A stretch of DNA of 64,000 bases from NCBI GenBank assembly GCA_947176895.1, contig CAMWSK010000004.1, positions 42,545 through 106,544 on the forward strand, in the 5' to 3' direction. The notes under the pieces are model-generated. The model was not told the origin of the DNA and did not search any database. It worked only from the letters and a program-made list of their open reading frames with translations. This document shows, piece by piece, positions 31,501-41,700 of this stretch. Within the stretch, counting starts at the first letter, position 1, and each line of letters begins with the position of its first letter. The position numbers and the translations under genes are program-made. The DNA is from an uncultured Prevotellaceae bacterium (GTDB lineage Bacteria > Bacteroidota > Bacteroidia > Bacteroidales > Bacteroidaceae).

Positions 31501-33815
31501 ACGCCCAGCGTGGCGGTGATGCCGTCGGGCAGTGCGGGGATGGGGCAGGCGAAGGTCTTGTTGCGGTAGGCGTTCACCTCCACCTTGGCGCGGGCATCCT
31601 CGGCGGTGCCGCGCTGCACGTAGTAGGCGTTTCCCCCGTTGTCCGGCGTTATCTCTAGGAAGTATTTGCCCAGCAGCTCGGCGGCCACTTCGGCCGTGTT
31701 GCCCTCGGCTTCGGCGGTGTATTGCTTGGAAGCGTCGTGTGCCCACGCCCATTCCATGTCAAACCATGCGGAGTGGCTCGTTCCGTCTATCTTCTCGTCG
31801 AAGAACGCCTTCCAGCGCGGGTAGTAGAAATCCTTCATCATGCCGTTCCATTCGCGGTAGGAGTAGTCGCGCAGTCCGCCGCCCTCGGCGCTGTTGCGCG
31901 GTCCCCAGGTGGTGATGAGCGTGCGTGCGTTGTCCAGCTCCAGCCACCGGCGGTCGGCCTCGGTGGTGCCTGCGGCCTCGTCGGCAATGCCTCGTGCCAG
32001 CTGTGTCCAGCGGCCCAGGCGGAAGTCCTTGTTCGTGCCCAGCAGGCGGTCGAGGTCCAGGATGAGTTGCAGGTATTGGTTGCTGCGCTCGCGCAGCAGC
32101 GTCTTGTTGCCCGGGTTGTTGGCTGCGCTCACCGTCTTCAGCAGGCTTTGGGCGTAGTCCGTGAGGGCCTGGCGTGTCACGTCCACCAGGTCGTAGCTGT
32201 AGTTGTCGCCGGAGAGCTGGTCCTTTGCGCCGAGCAGCAGGTGGGCTGCGCGGTACATCTCCTGCGTGTCGTAGAAGATGCCGGTTCCGCCCCAGGAGGA
32301 CACTTTGTTCACCTCAAAGGCGGGACGGGCACATACCACGGCCTCGTGGGGACCTTGCAGACCCGTCTTGCAGTCCAAGGCCGTGTTGCGCAGGATTTCC
32401 CATGCCTGTTCGGCTTCGGCGTTCTGCTGTCCGTAGCGCGAGGTGGCGTAGTCCTTCATCCAGGCTGCGGCATCGGGCTTGGCGGCGTGCCAGGGCAGTT
32501 CGAACAGGATGTCGTAGAGCACGGGCACCTGCTCGATGGCTTCAGGCGTGGCGCCTATACCTTTTATGTTGCTGTATTGGGCTTTGTTGCTGAAATAGCC
32601 GTTGATGACGCCGTTGAAGCGTCCGAAGAGGCCGGTGCGCCCGCCGAAGTTGGCCAGCGAGCAGTAAACGGCATCGTGCCCTTTATAAGCACCGAAGTGG
32701 GTGTGTGCGTCGGAGAACAGGTCGAGCACGATGAGCTTGCCCTTCTCCACCTGGTCCAGCACGTTGTATTGGGCGCCGCTCCACTGCCAGAACTGGATGA
32801 CCCACTTGCCGTCGGGGTTGGCCTTCAGCATGGCGTTGCCCAAGGCCTTGTAGGCGGCGGGCACGTCGATGCCGCTGGTGTTCGCCCCCTCGTGGAAGGG
32901 ATCCATGCTGTAATACTCCGAAGTGCCCATCAGCTCTTCCAGCCGGTTGTAGTATTTCTCCGACACGGTGGCGAAGGCCGCGCTGTTGGGGTCCAGGATG
33001 TAGGGGCGGGTGAAGCCGCACCAGCCGCCCTGGTTGATGGCGGTGTAGCCCTTGCTGCCGATGTCGCTGGGCACCATGCCCGCATAGCCGGGCAACACGG
33101 GTTGCATGCCCAGCTCGCGCATACGGACCAGCATCTTCTTGGCCAGCCCGCTCTGGCGCTCATACCACCATTCGGGGTTGGGGCCTCCCCAGCCCTCCAG
33201 GTTGTTCATGCCCCACCAGGCTTGGAAGCAGGGGCCGGCGATGAACTTGCCGGCCTCGGCGGAGGTGTAGCCCAGGTCCTTGGTGAGCAGCTCATACCAC
33301 AAGGCATCCAGGCCCACGATCTGCAGGGGCATGTTGATGCCGTGCAGGGCCATCCAGTCGATTTCCTGTTGCCAGCGCTCCCACGTCCACACCGACATGG
33401 AGTAGGAGAAGGTGCAGTAGTTCAGATAGTAGCGATAGCCGGCCGTGGTGCTGTGCCGCTCCTCGGCGGCGGGCACGGGCAGCGTGGCCGTGCTGAGGTC
33501 GGCGGTCAGCCGGTTCCATGTCAGGTTCACGTGGGCGTAGTGGTTCAGGTACCAGTTGATGCCGGTGGTCAGGGCTGAGAGCGTGGAGCCTTGGATGCAG
33601 GGCTTTCCGTCCTGGGAGGTGATGACGAACACTTCCTCGCCGTTGGTTGTGGACAGCTGGTTGTCCAGCACGGTCACGAAGCGGTCGGCGGCGTTGGTCA
33701 CGCGCTGCAGCAGGGCGGTCACGGCCTGCGGATTCATTTCACGTCCTGCCGCCGTTGTCACGGACATTGCCGCGGCAAGCACCAGAAGGAACACGTTTCG
33801 GAGTTTTCTTATCAT
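28524..33815 (-). CDS. Secreted GH89 alpha-N-acetylglucosaminidase, multimodular
   Basis: 1763 residues. Signal peptide MIRKLRNVFLLVLAAAMSV; GH89 N-terminal domain (about 30-125), TIM barrel with YRYYLNYCTFSYSMSVWTW and WERWQQEIDWMALHGINMPL, helical C-terminal domain to about 745. Likely catalytic Glu residues are in DPFHEGA (near 307) and ATPEAIEQ (near 424), matching the NAGLU pair. Then repeats like GFDFYNWTNAKG, a GEVED-type domain (about 960-1040), BspA-like leucine-rich parts (LKGCTALTDITIKEG), a module shared with the 892-residue secreted protein, and the tail YDLNGRRV...GIYIDGKGNKVFVK (type IX-like). It cleaves terminal alpha-GlcNAc, for example in mucin O-glycans or heparan. Confidence 0.9.
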   Translation of the reverse strand: MIRKLRNVFLLVLAAAMSVTTAAGREMNPQAVTALLQRVTNAADRFVTVLDNQLSTTNGEEVFVITSQDGKPCIQGSTLSALTTGINWYLNHYAHVNLTWNRLTADLSTATLPVPAAEERHSTTAGYRYYLNYCTFSYSMSVWTWERWQQEIDWMALHGINMPLQIVGLDALWYELLTKDLGYTSAEAGKFIAGPCFQAWWGMNNLEGWGGPNPEWWYERQSGLAKKMLVRMRELGMQPVLPGYAGMVPSDIGSKGYTAINQGGWCGFTRPYILDPNSAAFATVSEKYYNRLEELMGTSEYYSMDPFHEGANTSGIDVPAAYKALGNAMLKANPDGKWVIQFWQWSGAQYNVLDQVEKGKLIVLDLFSDAHTHFGAYKGHDAVYCSLANFGGRTGLFGRFNGVINGYFSNKAQYSNIKGIGATPEAIEQVPVLYDILFELPWHAAKPDAAAWMKDYATSRYGQQNAEAEQAWEILRNTALDCKTGLQGPHEAVVCARPAFEVNKVSSWGGTGIFYDTQEMYRAAHLLLGAKDQLSGDNYSYDLVDVTRQALTDYAQSLLKTVSAANNPGNKTLLRERSNQYLQLILDLDRLLGTNKDFRLGRWTQLARGIADEAAGTTEADRRWLELDNARTLITTWGPRNSAEGGGLRDYSYREWNGMMKDFYYPRWKAFFDEKIDGTSHSAWFDMEWAWAHDASKQYTAEAEGNTAEVAAELLGKYFLEITPDNGGNAYYVQRGTAEDARAKVEVNAYRNKTFACPIPALPDGITATLGVDLNGDGVIDAATETANTTAIAVPADAAIGKVRALLTLSDGTEFAFTVVLREVITDPRTVSVNSADASQGTVAIEATGETSITNDQPVAIKATPVSGFDFYNWTNAKGQAVSTDNPYIYYGKDAATFTANFIVNKWGVPTEDKSEHKVIQDYEQYVARMTAETEGSDPVEIYTADRCPESLFQTTQIYTSAAGNTFTLKWSDTDAKNGLSYCRLSAYIDLNSDGDFDDEGELLAVVGNKNQNNNQLPDGSLTVQLPFGMPEGITHIRLRFDGAWMTGWDATTDAMPAKATTKRMVYDIPLNIAPHAPQACTVTVKTADVKQGTVDANGQPDTYTYKVGEDIVLRCYPAEGYKILNWTDQNGRALPQKWMEGNNIRFKPFGNATITANFAPENPLVYGSWEFEYQEQPTGLIITGVKKGSGELDLTQPNSLGKSLTAINPDVLQGNTALTTLRLPAAPEVALDNFLNTTFSGAGVQNATIQPTQTLSSTLPWTLTLQVENDGSTFNPWGSGLFATGTNALADGYSGGFQLYLNKAGEIIVKCGGAGENKFSTNAGSVFSVTITHDGRGNETFTLTTAEGKTETKTFKATLNDIATFSTALPAGINLTRVFISDPTLHSQPLKGCTALTDITIKEGSKNFSSVDGILYDAAGDALRAYPEGRLFARPFRLTTAEGCVSAAPLAGTDGNMTAGNGSDRRVKLSAESETTIPASLWKLVATESGVKVMNLNAQRFFGDYSADSNGRIELPVSPTQWHGVYTYTGNISGKDYTLSLNLNRGDYRVTSANGLLNLSKDMEATTWTVEELRQLPVTIGPEGYATLYLPFGVDIPEGLEAYVVASAEGSIATLTGKQNVPAGQGVILKGSANETYMLPVNDAAAWDDATNLLSGSMLSAIVAEAAYVLTQPEGKEVGLYKASMNAGTWTNGANKAYLPANAISGAGAPALSFNFGTEDGIHGIHAGQDPAHPLYDLNGRRVFFPARGIYIDGKGNKVFVK

Positions 33816-33972
33816 AACAAAGCTGTTTTATTTTGTATTTTTCAATCAGGTTAAAGGGTCTTCATGTTGCGAAAATAAGTAAAATACGCGAGGTTTCAAA
33901 GCTTTGTGTCCAATTTGACGTGCGAGCGATGAAATTTGCTTGTCTGTAAAAAAATCCCCCCGGGAATCCCCC

Positions 33973-34059
33973 GGAAAAAACATCAAGACGTTTTCGGAAA
34001 ACATGAACATGTTTTTGAAAAACGTCCGCATGTTTTCCCCGAAACATCCACATGTGTTT
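33973..34059. repeat. Palindrome array, family 1, locus 3 (4 units)
   Basis: AAAAACATCAAGACGTTTT, GAAAACATGAACATGTTTTT, GAAAAACGTCCGCATGTTTT and GAAACATCCACATGTGTTT at 20-23 base steps. It is in the divergent gap 33816-34184 between the GH89 and beta-barrel genes; the gap holds nothing else I recognise. Confidence 0.8.
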
Positions 34060-34184
34060 GAAGACCGGTTCCGGATACGACGTTCGCGAATAAAAAAAGA
34101 CGTGTGAGCCCCTCAATATTTGCGATGGCAGACAATTTTCTGTGAGTTATTCCGTTTTACTTATTAGTAACTAACTAACTTGGA

Positions 34185-34814
34185 ATGATGAGATTTTATA
34201 TTAGAATATTACTTGTTGCGGTTTTCACCTCTGCATGTTCAAGCGTTTCTGCCCGGTCAATGAAATACGGGGTCGTTGCAGGATTCCGGTTATCCCGTAC
34301 CAAAGTTGCCGATTTCAGGTGTGGCTTCCATATCGGAGCGAAAGGGGAATTCAACTTTTCTGACAATGCAAACAGGCCTTATCTCGATTTCGGGATGTCG
34401 CTTTCGGCCAGAGGATGGAAGGGCGAAATCGCCTACCTGGGAGGAGAAAACGACTATGTCGATTGGAATTGTCGCCTATATTATTTGGAAATACCCTTGC
34501 ATATCGGGTATAAGTTCTACGTAAATGAAAGGATAAAAGTACTGGCCAATCTCGGCCCCTATCTGGCAGTCGGCCTTTCCGGGAAGAGCGTGATTGACGA
34601 AGAAAACGGGGAACCGTCTAAAGATAACCCGTTCAAGAACGGTATGTACAAGCGTTTCGACGTCGGTGCAGGGGCGGAGCTCGGTATCGAGGTGGACCAA
34701 CGTTTCCAGATTGCCTTAGGCTATAAGATGGGACTTATAAGGCCGACAAAGGGACTTTGGGATGAGAATTATAGGGACCGGACAATCGGAATCTCCGTTT
34801 CGTACATGTTTTAG
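34185..34814 (+). CDS. Small outer-membrane beta-barrel protein (porin/OmpW-PorT-like)
   Basis: 209 residues with a signal peptide MMRFYIRILLVAVFTSACSS (a TSAC lipobox-like site is possible but a cleaved signal is more likely). Alternating strand pattern (YGVVAGFRLSRTKV, YLDFGMSLSARGW, YYLEIPLHIGYKFYV, FDVGAGAELGIEV) ends in ISVSYMF with terminal Phe, as in 8-stranded outer-membrane barrels. The GYKF...LGPYLAVGLSG pattern is typical of Bacteroidetes 'porin family / PorT-like' proteins. Substrate unknown. More AT-rich than the core genes. Confidence 0.75.
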   Translation: MMRFYIRILLVAVFTSACSSVSARSMKYGVVAGFRLSRTKVADFRCGFHIGAKGEFNFSDNANRPYLDFGMSLSARGWKGEIAYLGGENDYVDWNCRLYYLEIPLHIGYKFYVNERIKVLANLGPYLAVGLSGKSVIDEENGEPSKDNPFKNGMYKRFDVGAGAELGIEVDQRFQIALGYKMGLIRPTKGLWDENYRDRTIGISVSYMF

Positions 34815-34821
34815 TTGAATC

Positions 34822-34871
34822 AAAATCCGCCATGTTTCCATCCGGTCTTAGATGAAAATATGGCGGATTTT
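34822..34871 (+). terminator. Terminator after the beta-barrel gene
   Basis: AAAATCCGCCAT (34822-34833) pairs perfectly with ATGGCGGATTTT (34860-34871). The 3' arm ends in TTTT. The 26-base loop is long. Lies directly upstream of the pfkA promoter. Confidence 0.65.
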
Positions 34872-34891
34872 GATAGAATGCCTCTTCAGAA

Positions 34892-34925
34892 TTTGGCTGA
34901 TTTCCGCCAAAATCCCCTATCTTTG
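34892..34925 (+). promoter_or_regulatory. Promoter of pfkA
   Basis: TTTG at 34892-34895 and TATCTTTG at 34918-34925, 22-base spacer. Start near 34932, leader about 28 bases. TTTGGC...GCCAAA makes a small dyad over the promoter. Confidence 0.6.
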
Positions 34926-34959
34926 TAACAGGAAACCGATAACAAAAAACTATTGTATC

Positions 34960-35937
34960 ATGAGAAGGATTGAATGTATAGGCATCCTCACCTCGGGGGG
35001 TGATGCGCCGGGAATGAACGCGGCCATCCGTGCCGTGACGCGTGCGGGCATAGCCAACGGCTTCCGCGTGATGGGCATCTATCGCGGCTACGAGGGCCTG
35101 ATCAACGACGAGATTGTGGAGTTCTCCACCGAGAACGTGAGCAACATCATCCAGCGCGGCGGCACCATCCTGAAGACGGCGCGCAGCAAGGAGTTCCAGA
35201 CACCCGAGGGACGGCGCAAGGCTTTCGAGAACATGCAGGCACGCGGCATCGACGCCCTGGTGGTCATCGGCGGCAACGGTTCGCTCACGGGTGCACGCAT
35301 CTTCTCGCAGGAATACGATATTCCCTGCATCGGCCTGCCCGGCACCATCGACAATGACCTGGACGGCACCGACCTGACCATCGGCTACGACACCACGCTG
35401 AACACCATCATGGAGTGTGTGGACAAGATACGTGACACGGCCACCAGCCACGAGCGCATCTTCTTCGTCGAGGTGATGGGGCGTGATGCCGGCTTCCTGG
35501 CCCAGAACAGCGCCATCGCGGCGGGTGCCGAGGCGGCCATCATCCCCGAGGACAGCACGGGCGCCGACCAGCTGGAGCAGTTCGTGAGCCGTGGCATACG
35601 CAAGAGCAAGAGCTCCAGCATCGTGATTGTGAGCGAGAGCCCCAAGTGCGGGGCCATGTACTATGCCGAGCGCCTGCGCAAGGAGCATCCCGAGTTCGAT
35701 GTGCGCGTCACCATCCTGGGCCATCTGCAGCGCGGCGGTTCGCCCTCGGCCTGCGACCGTGTGCTGGCCAGCCGCTTGGGTGCGGGCGCCATCAACGCCC
35801 TGCTGGAGGGCCAGCGCAACGTGATGGTGGGCATCCGCAACGATGAAATCGTCTACGTCCCCTTCTCCCGTGCCGTGAAGAGCGACAAGGTGCTGAAGCG
35901 CGAATTGGTGGATGTGCTGAACATCCTGAGCATATAA
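34960..35937 (+). CDS. pfkA: ATP-type 6-phosphofructokinase
   Basis: 325 residues from the ATG at 34960 ([20 protein letters not shown]); upstream in-frame codons are not family-like. Motifs: [14 protein letters not shown] (ATP site), LPGTIDNDL with catalytic Asp, [21 protein letters not shown]. The ATP/Mg loop reads IGGNGSL where E. coli PfkA has GGDGS, so the Asp that helps bind magnesium is Asn here. Whether that is usual in this clade I cannot tell. It phosphorylates fructose 6-phosphate in glycolysis. A PPi-dependent enzyme is also encoded at 60.7 kb. Confidence 0.93.
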   Translation: MRRIECIGILTSGGDAPGMNAAIRAVTRAGIANGFRVMGIYRGYEGLINDEIVEFSTENVSNIIQRGGTILKTARSKEFQTPEGRRKAFENMQARGIDALVVIGGNGSLTGARIFSQEYDIPCIGLPGTIDNDLDGTDLTIGYDTTLNTIMECVDKIRDTATSHERIFFVEVMGRDAGFLAQNSAIAAGAEAAIIPEDSTGADQLEQFVSRGIRKSKSSSIVIVSESPKCGAMYYAERLRKEHPEFDVRVTILGHLQRGGSPSACDRVLASRLGAGAINALLEGQRNVMVGIRNDEIVYVPFSRAVKSDKVLKRELVDVLNILSI

Positions 35938-35944
35938 AAACAAG

Positions 35945-35992
35945 ACAGGCATCGCCCCTTGCAACCGTGCAGTTGCAAGGGGCGATGCCTGT
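35945..35992 (+). terminator. Strong terminator after pfkA
   Basis: Arms 35945-35965 and 35972-35992 are perfect 21-base complements (core GGCATCGCCCCTTGC) with a CGTGCA loop. Also faces the 3' end of the restriction endonuclease gene at 36017, so it may work both ways. Confidence 0.85.
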
Positions 35993-36016
35993 TTGATATG
36001 TAGAAGAAGGGTGGAC

Positions 36017-37207
36017 TTATATAGAATATATAGTTTTGCTGCTTTGTTTTGCTTTGACGATTTCAATGAATGAGGCCAAGGTTTCAATCTCGGGCTGAAA
36101 TTCCTTATCGAATGATGTTCGGTAGGTGGCGGGTACAACGAGTTTCAAATGTTCGTGTTTCATTTCCCGAAGTTGATTCTTGGATATGCCTTGTTGCATG
36201 GTAAACAGGTATTTGGTATCAATCCGATTTGCTTCATTCAAAACTTGTCTCCATCGGTCTTTGCAGGTTGTCTTCGCTCCGAGAAAAACCAGATTTTCTG
36301 TCGGGAACAACAGGTTGTGATAGGCTTCTCCGTTGGGAAACAGGAAGTCCGGTTTCTTGTTGTCTTCTGTAACAGCCTGCTCCTCATATTCCAGTTTTGC
36401 GGCTGTAAAGATTGTGGCGAGGTGATGCTCCAGTGATTTTCCCGCCCGTGATTTGCGGCGGTTTAGAATGGTGTTAGAGAATTTTACTAATTCTTGACAA
36501 CTTGGGAAAGGCGCGTTGTATATCGGGGCATAAACCTTTTCTTCAAAACCTCGGAATAAGCAATATTCGGTATCAAACCATTTCAGCAGATGTTCATCGG
36601 GAGAGTCACAGATTTTAGTGTCCGTGACATTGTGAACTTTATTATATACTTCTCGTGCAAATGCCGCCATTTGGCGGGTTTCCGGAAAATCAGTGTATTG
36701 GGAAACAATCTTTTGAATACAGATTTCTATCTGTTTGTCAGAAGTGGTGGCTTGTGTGATGTCGATTAGTTGATTGGTCTTTTCTGAAGAAAGATTGAAA
36801 TAAGCGAAAAAATCGTCAATGTCTTGGTCCGTTTGCAAAACAAAACCATAGTAGAGTGTTTCGTTGTGTTGTGCAATGATAAGCAAGTCGCCCACATTGT
36901 CTTCCTCAAAGAATGGAAAATTCCTGCCGAAACGCGTTATTCTATATTCGTTGCGCGTTCCTTGTCCGTAATAAATCAAACGGCTATCTGTGGTAAAGTC
37001 ATCTTGCCATTTAATTTCTACAAACTTTTCTTTGTTTTCCCCTTTTACTCCCAAAGTGTCAAACAACAAAGGAGCAGCGCACTTAGGTATGTAAAACCCG
37101 GCTTGGTGCGAGCCGTTTTTTCCCGTGTCATTCGCTGTAATGAAACGACAAAACGCGTGTTTGGAATCCTGCACCTTGGCTATTGCACTATTCAGAATCT
37201 CACTCAT
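36017..37207 (-). CDS. Type II restriction endonuclease, EcoRII-like
   Basis: 396 residues. The C-terminal catalytic part (about 245-385) carries RRKSRAGKSLEHHLATIF, KKPDFLFPNGEAYHN and LGAKTTCKDRWRQVLNEA, the PD-(D/E)xK arrangement of the EcoRII C-terminal family (also PspGI and relatives that cut CCWGG-type sites). The N-terminal 240 residues would be the EcoRII-N-like effector domain. It starts 4 bases after the cytosine methyltransferase gene ends, so the pair is an operon. AT-rich relative to neighbours, typical of an acquired R-M unit. Site specificity is inferred from relatives only. Confidence 0.85.
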   Translation of the reverse strand: MSEILNSAIAKVQDSKHAFCRFITANDTGKNGSHQAGFYIPKCAAPLLFDTLGVKGENKEKFVEIKWQDDFTTDSRLIYYGQGTRNEYRITRFGRNFPFFEEDNVGDLLIIAQHNETLYYGFVLQTDQDIDDFFAYFNLSSEKTNQLIDITQATTSDKQIEICIQKIVSQYTDFPETRQMAAFAREVYNKVHNVTDTKICDSPDEHLLKWFDTEYCLFRGFEEKVYAPIYNAPFPSCQELVKFSNTILNRRKSRAGKSLEHHLATIFTAAKLEYEEQAVTEDNKKPDFLFPNGEAYHNLLFPTENLVFLGAKTTCKDRWRQVLNEANRIDTKYLFTMQQGISKNQLREMKHEHLKLVVPATYRTSFDKEFQPEIETLASFIEIVKAKQSSKTIYSI

Positions 37208-37211
37208 GGTC

Positions 37212-38507
37212 TCAGTGGTCGTTAAGCATGGTTTTTATTAGTTGTTCGGAAACAGCTGTAATGAGGGGAACGACAACGGAATTACCGCATTGTCTGTATG
37301 CCTGTACATCCGAAACTTGATTAAGGCGATATTCATCAGGATACCCCATTAGCCGGGCACATTCGCGAGGAGATAGTTTGCGAGGATTCTTTCCTTCTCC
37401 TTGTGGAATAAGGATCTCGGAACCATCTTTATAATAACGGGCACTTAACGTGCGGGAAATACCGTTGAGGTCTACTAGCCCAAATCCGAATCCATTGCCT
37501 TTTGCACGATGTTTTTCTGCATAGTTCTGCAGGTAGCTCCACAATTTATCGCTTAGCGTGTATTTTTCATCAATGTCAGGGTCAAGAATTTCACTTATAC
37601 TTCGTGTGGCCTGTTTTTGCTCCGGGAAAGAGAACTCTTCGTTTTTGTGAAAAATGTCGTTGTCAAATCCCACAATCATAATACGTTCCCTATGTTGGGG
37701 CACATATGTTTGTCCGTCCATCACGAGGTAGTGGAGCGAATAGCGTAGTTCTTCCAATGTGCCTTTTATGACTTTGAAGGTGTTGCCTTTGTCGTGTGAC
37801 ATCAGGTTCTTGACATTTTCTAAAAAGAACGCTTTAGGCCTGTGGCGACTGATAATATCTGCCACATCGAAAAACAACGTTCCTTGTGTCTTATCTTTGA
37901 ATCCGGTTTCCCGTCCAAGACTTTTCTTCTTGGAGACACCTGCAATTGAAAAAGGTTGGCAAGGAAATCCTGCACAGAGCACATCGAACTTTTGCGGGAT
38001 ATAGCTTTTGGTAACGTCTTTCGTGATATCTCCGAAAGGCATCTCTCCGAAGTTGGCCAAATAGGTTTTTTGGGCATATTTGTTCCATTCTGACGAAAAG
38101 ACACACTTGCCACCTTGTGCTTGCATAGCCAAACGGAAGCCACCCATGCCGGCAAATAAATCGATGAATGTGAATTTGGGCTCTTTGGGGTCAGGGAAGG
38201 GTACGTTGAAAAACTCAGAAAAGAGATTATATTGGTCGGGTCTTTCTGCAACAGACGTGATGTATTCGTCTGTTATTTCTTCTTCTTTCTCTTTCTTTTG
38301 TTCTAAAAACTCACGGATAGCAGAGATTATGTTCTCTTTGTTCTTCTCTTCTCCGATGCAGCCGTTGTTGTGCAGATAATGGCTAAGCACAGCAAGGTGG
38401 TTTTCCCAACTGGTCTCTCCGTATAGTTTTATATTGTTCTGCTCATCGATTTCTTCTGGGAAATCGGCGAGTTTTATGTCTTGTATGCTCGTTTTTCTTT
38501 TCATCAA
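37212..38507 (-). CDS. DNA (cytosine-5-)-methyltransferase, Dcm/M.EcoRII-like
   Basis: 431 residues with the ordered C5-MTase motifs: [16 protein letters not shown] (about 92-106), [14 protein letters not shown] with catalytic Cys, [41 protein letters not shown] and [13 protein letters not shown]. The 85-residue N-terminal extension recalls Dcm and M.EcoRII, which modify the inner C of CCWGG. It protects host DNA from the partner endonuclease encoded 4 bases downstream. Low GC. ATG at 38507 or 38504. Confidence 0.92.
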   Translation of the reverse strand: MMKRKTSIQDIKLADFPEEIDEQNNIKLYGETSWENHLAVLSHYLHNNGCIGEEKNKENIISAIREFLEQKKEKEEEITDEYITSVAERPDQYNLFSEFFNVPFPDPKEPKFTFIDLFAGMGGFRLAMQAQGGKCVFSSEWNKYAQKTYLANFGEMPFGDITKDVTKSYIPQKFDVLCAGFPCQPFSIAGVSKKKSLGRETGFKDKTQGTLFFDVADIISRHRPKAFFLENVKNLMSHDKGNTFKVIKGTLEELRYSLHYLVMDGQTYVPQHRERIMIVGFDNDIFHKNEEFSFPEQKQATRSISEILDPDIDEKYTLSDKLWSYLQNYAEKHRAKGNGFGFGLVDLNGISRTLSARYYKDGSEILIPQGEGKNPRKLSPRECARLMGYPDEYRLNQVSDVQAYRQCGNSVVVPLITAVSEQLIKTMLNDH

Positions 38508-38630
38508 TCAAGTTACGATTCAAAAAATCCCAACAAAAGTAATGTTTTTTATTGAGATTTTTTAGTTCTCTTTCCCATAAACTTCTATTATTAGGGTATA
38601 CAATGTTTCTAATTGTCGTGTCGAATAACA

Positions 38631-38708
38631 AAAGAAACTCCGCGGCGAATCATTCGCCGCGGAGTTTCTTTGTTTTATTCACCGCGATGTTTACAAAACA
38701 TCGCGGTG
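38631..38708. repeat. CCGCGG hairpin repeat, family 2, locus B (two hairpins)
   Basis: Hairpin 1: 38631-38650 and 38652-38671 are perfect 20-base complements (core CTCCGCGGCGAAT / ATTCGCCGCGGAG). Hairpin 2: CACCGCGATGTTT-ACA-AAACATCGCGGTG at 38680-38708, perfect 13-base arms. Directly after the 3' end of the sialidase gene (stop at 38716), so likely its terminator. Confidence 0.85.
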
Positions 38709-38715
38709 TGTGTTC

Positions 38716-41700
38716 TTACTTTCTGATGAACTTCTTGCCGTCCCGGATATAGACACCGGCGGCGGGCTTGCTCACGCGGCGGCCGCTGAGGTCGTAGATG
38801 CCATCGGATGCCTGTGAGGGGGCGGAGATGATGTCAGATACGCCTACCGTCTTGTCTAATGCAATGGGGTGGAACGGATTGTCCTCGGTGAACTTGTACG
38901 CACCGTTGCTGGCCCAGTCGAGCGAGAAGCGGACGAAACGCATGGTGAAGGCATCGAAGCCCTCGGTGTCGCAAGCGTCCTCTTCATAGTACACGCCCAA
39001 GGTGCCGTCGGGCAGCACGGTCACGGCACTGTAGCAGGAACCGCGGGGGCAGATGGTCTTGGGGGTGCCGAAGGTCTCGCCCTCGTCGGTGGACAGTGCG
39101 ATGCTCACGTTGCGACGGGCGCTGTTGAAAGGTATGGTCTGAAGGGCGATATCCCAAGGATTGCCCTCAACGGTAGAGCACCATACCATGTATTCGCCGT
39201 CACATGCGTTGCCGTAGATGCCGCTGGTGAAGCGTGTCTGAGGAGCATATTTCCAGGTTTCGCCTCTGTCTGAGGTCACGTTGTGGAAGTTATAGCCGCT
39301 GGCGCGAACGCTGATGGCCAGATCGCCGTTGTTGCGCTCCAGGGTCTTGGGCTCGTCGGCCGCTGTGGTGCCGCTGTTGCCGCTCACGTACCAGTTGTCG
39401 CCAAAGTCGTCACTCATGAAGAAGTAGAAGTTCTGGGAGTTATCGGCCTCGCGGTTGACGAAACTGGACACCAAGGTGCCGTCACGCATCTGCAAAGCTG
39501 CGCCGGAACCGGAGAATCCGCTCTTCCAGGTCTGAGTCTTTTCGTTGGGGCAGTTGGCACCATACAGGTCATCGGTATGGTCCTTCGGTGTGCTCCACGT
39601 CTCGCCACCGTCCTCGCTGATGATGGTCTTCCAGCGGGGAGGCTCCTGGGCGGTTCCGCCAAAGAATCCGTGTCCATAGGTTCCGGAACTGGTCATGATG
39701 CCCACGATTCGGCCGCTCAGGCGGTCGGTCACCAGGGAAGCGTCGCCATGGCCATAGTCACCACCGGTCTCGGCAGTGCCGGCTACGGTCATGGGACGGC
39801 TCCAGGAACGGCCCTCGTCGTCGGAGTACTGAGCCACCACGTAGCAGTGGCTGGGCAGATCCGCACCATGGTTCTTGCGGTCGTCGGTGAGTACTACCAG
39901 GCGCTTACCGTCTTTGGTCGTGGTGATAGAGGGGATGCGGTACTTCTGTGTGCCCATATCCATCGGCATCAGCACGGCACCCTCGGAGAGGAACACGGTG
40001 ACGGCAAACTCGGGGTTGCCGTTCTCTTCCTCCACATCGTTGCCGTCTATGGTGTAGCCCGTGATGGCGGCATCCACGGTGTTGCCCTCGGCAGCATCGT
40101 CTGCGATGTCGTATGCTATCCAGAGGTAATGTGTTCCGGGAGTAAGAGCCTTGGTGCCGGTGATGGTGAACGTGTTGTCGGCGTTCAGTGTTCCCTCGCC
40201 GAAGAGTTCGGCGTTCCGGTCTCGCCAGGGGGTCTTGCCGTCCGCATCCACGTTCAGCTCCAGGGAGTTGGTGGCGAAGTATGCCTTCACCTTGGTCACA
40301 TCGGCGGCCTTGGTTCCGGCGAAGGTGCCCTTCACGCCCTGGAACTCGCAAGATTCGGTCAGTCCGGTAACGGTCAGGGTCGAGCGGATGATAGCCTGGT
40401 CCTTGTTGCCGATACCCGTGGTCACCTTGCCTTGCTCCACTCTTGTGGCGGAGAGCTTTGCTTCGGGCTCGCTCACGTCCACCTCGTCGAACTTCCAAAG
40501 AGAGGCACCGCCTTCTTCGGCAGTCCATCGCACGATAACCGATCCTGCCTGCTGGGCATGGAACTCCGTCTGGTTGTCTTTGATGACAAAGAAGCCAAAG
40601 GCATCGTTGATGTTGTAGATATAGTTGGGAGTGTCGACCACGCCGAAGGTGGTGTTGCCGCCGGTGCCGCCGGGGGCGGTGCCGAAGTACTGGCCGTTAT
40701 AGTTCTTGATGGCAATCTTGCCCTGGGCGTTCTGCCAGAAGCTCCAGATGTGGTCGGCCTGGAACTGCTTGTCGCCGAAGTGCATCTTCTGGTCCTCGGC
40801 GTTGTAGTACATCACCTTGCCACGGCAATAGTCCTTGTTGGCGGCAGCGCTGGTGATGTAATACCAGTGCTCGTCGCCCTCGGTGCTGATGACCGGCTTC
40901 TCGGGGGCGTCTTTCTTGATTTTGACGGTGAAGTCGGTAAACTTCACGGGGCTGTTGGCTCCCGTCAGCGTGATGGCCAAAGACGAGAGGCTCTGCTTGG
41001 TCTTGGCCACATTCTGTGCCGTGGAGGACGAGGTGTATGTCTTGTTGTCGTCACTTATGCTGATAGTGATTGCGTTGGCGTGGTTCTCGTTTACGAATGA
41101 GAAGCTGTATTCCTCGATTACGTAGCCTGCGGGAGGAGTGAGGGTAAAGGTATGGGTAGAACCGCCGGTGGCAAGACCCAGGTTGTTGCCATACCATTTC
41201 ATGTTGTTCACACCGTTGGTCGTGGCAAACTGCAGCTGGGGCGTGGCATTGCTCTTCCACACGCTGCACCAGGACGTTGCGTCCACCTGGCCGTTTCTGT
41301 ACAGGTCGCCGTTAGCCTTGTCTATGGTGTAGGTCATTTCGGTCACTTCCTCCTCGTCGCCATACGTGAGGGCGGCCACCTCTTCGGCGGTGAGCGAGTA
41401 GTTGAACACGCGTACGGAGTGGATGGTGGCCTTGGCAGGCAGGATGTTGCTGCCCTCGGAAGTCACCGATCCGCCCAGGTAGAGGCCGTCCACGCCGGTT
41501 ACGGTGCCGAACACGGGTGCCGCGAAGGGCACATCGCCGGCGTTGGCACCGTCAATATAATAGGTGTAGCCGGCATCCTTGCGCATGGTCACCACCACCT
41601 TGTGGCGATTGGTGCCGAAGGTTACGTTGCCTCTGGTGTAGACGGCATCTTTGTCGGGGGTGTAGGTTCTGACAGCATTGGCTGTGGTGCCGATGGCCAT

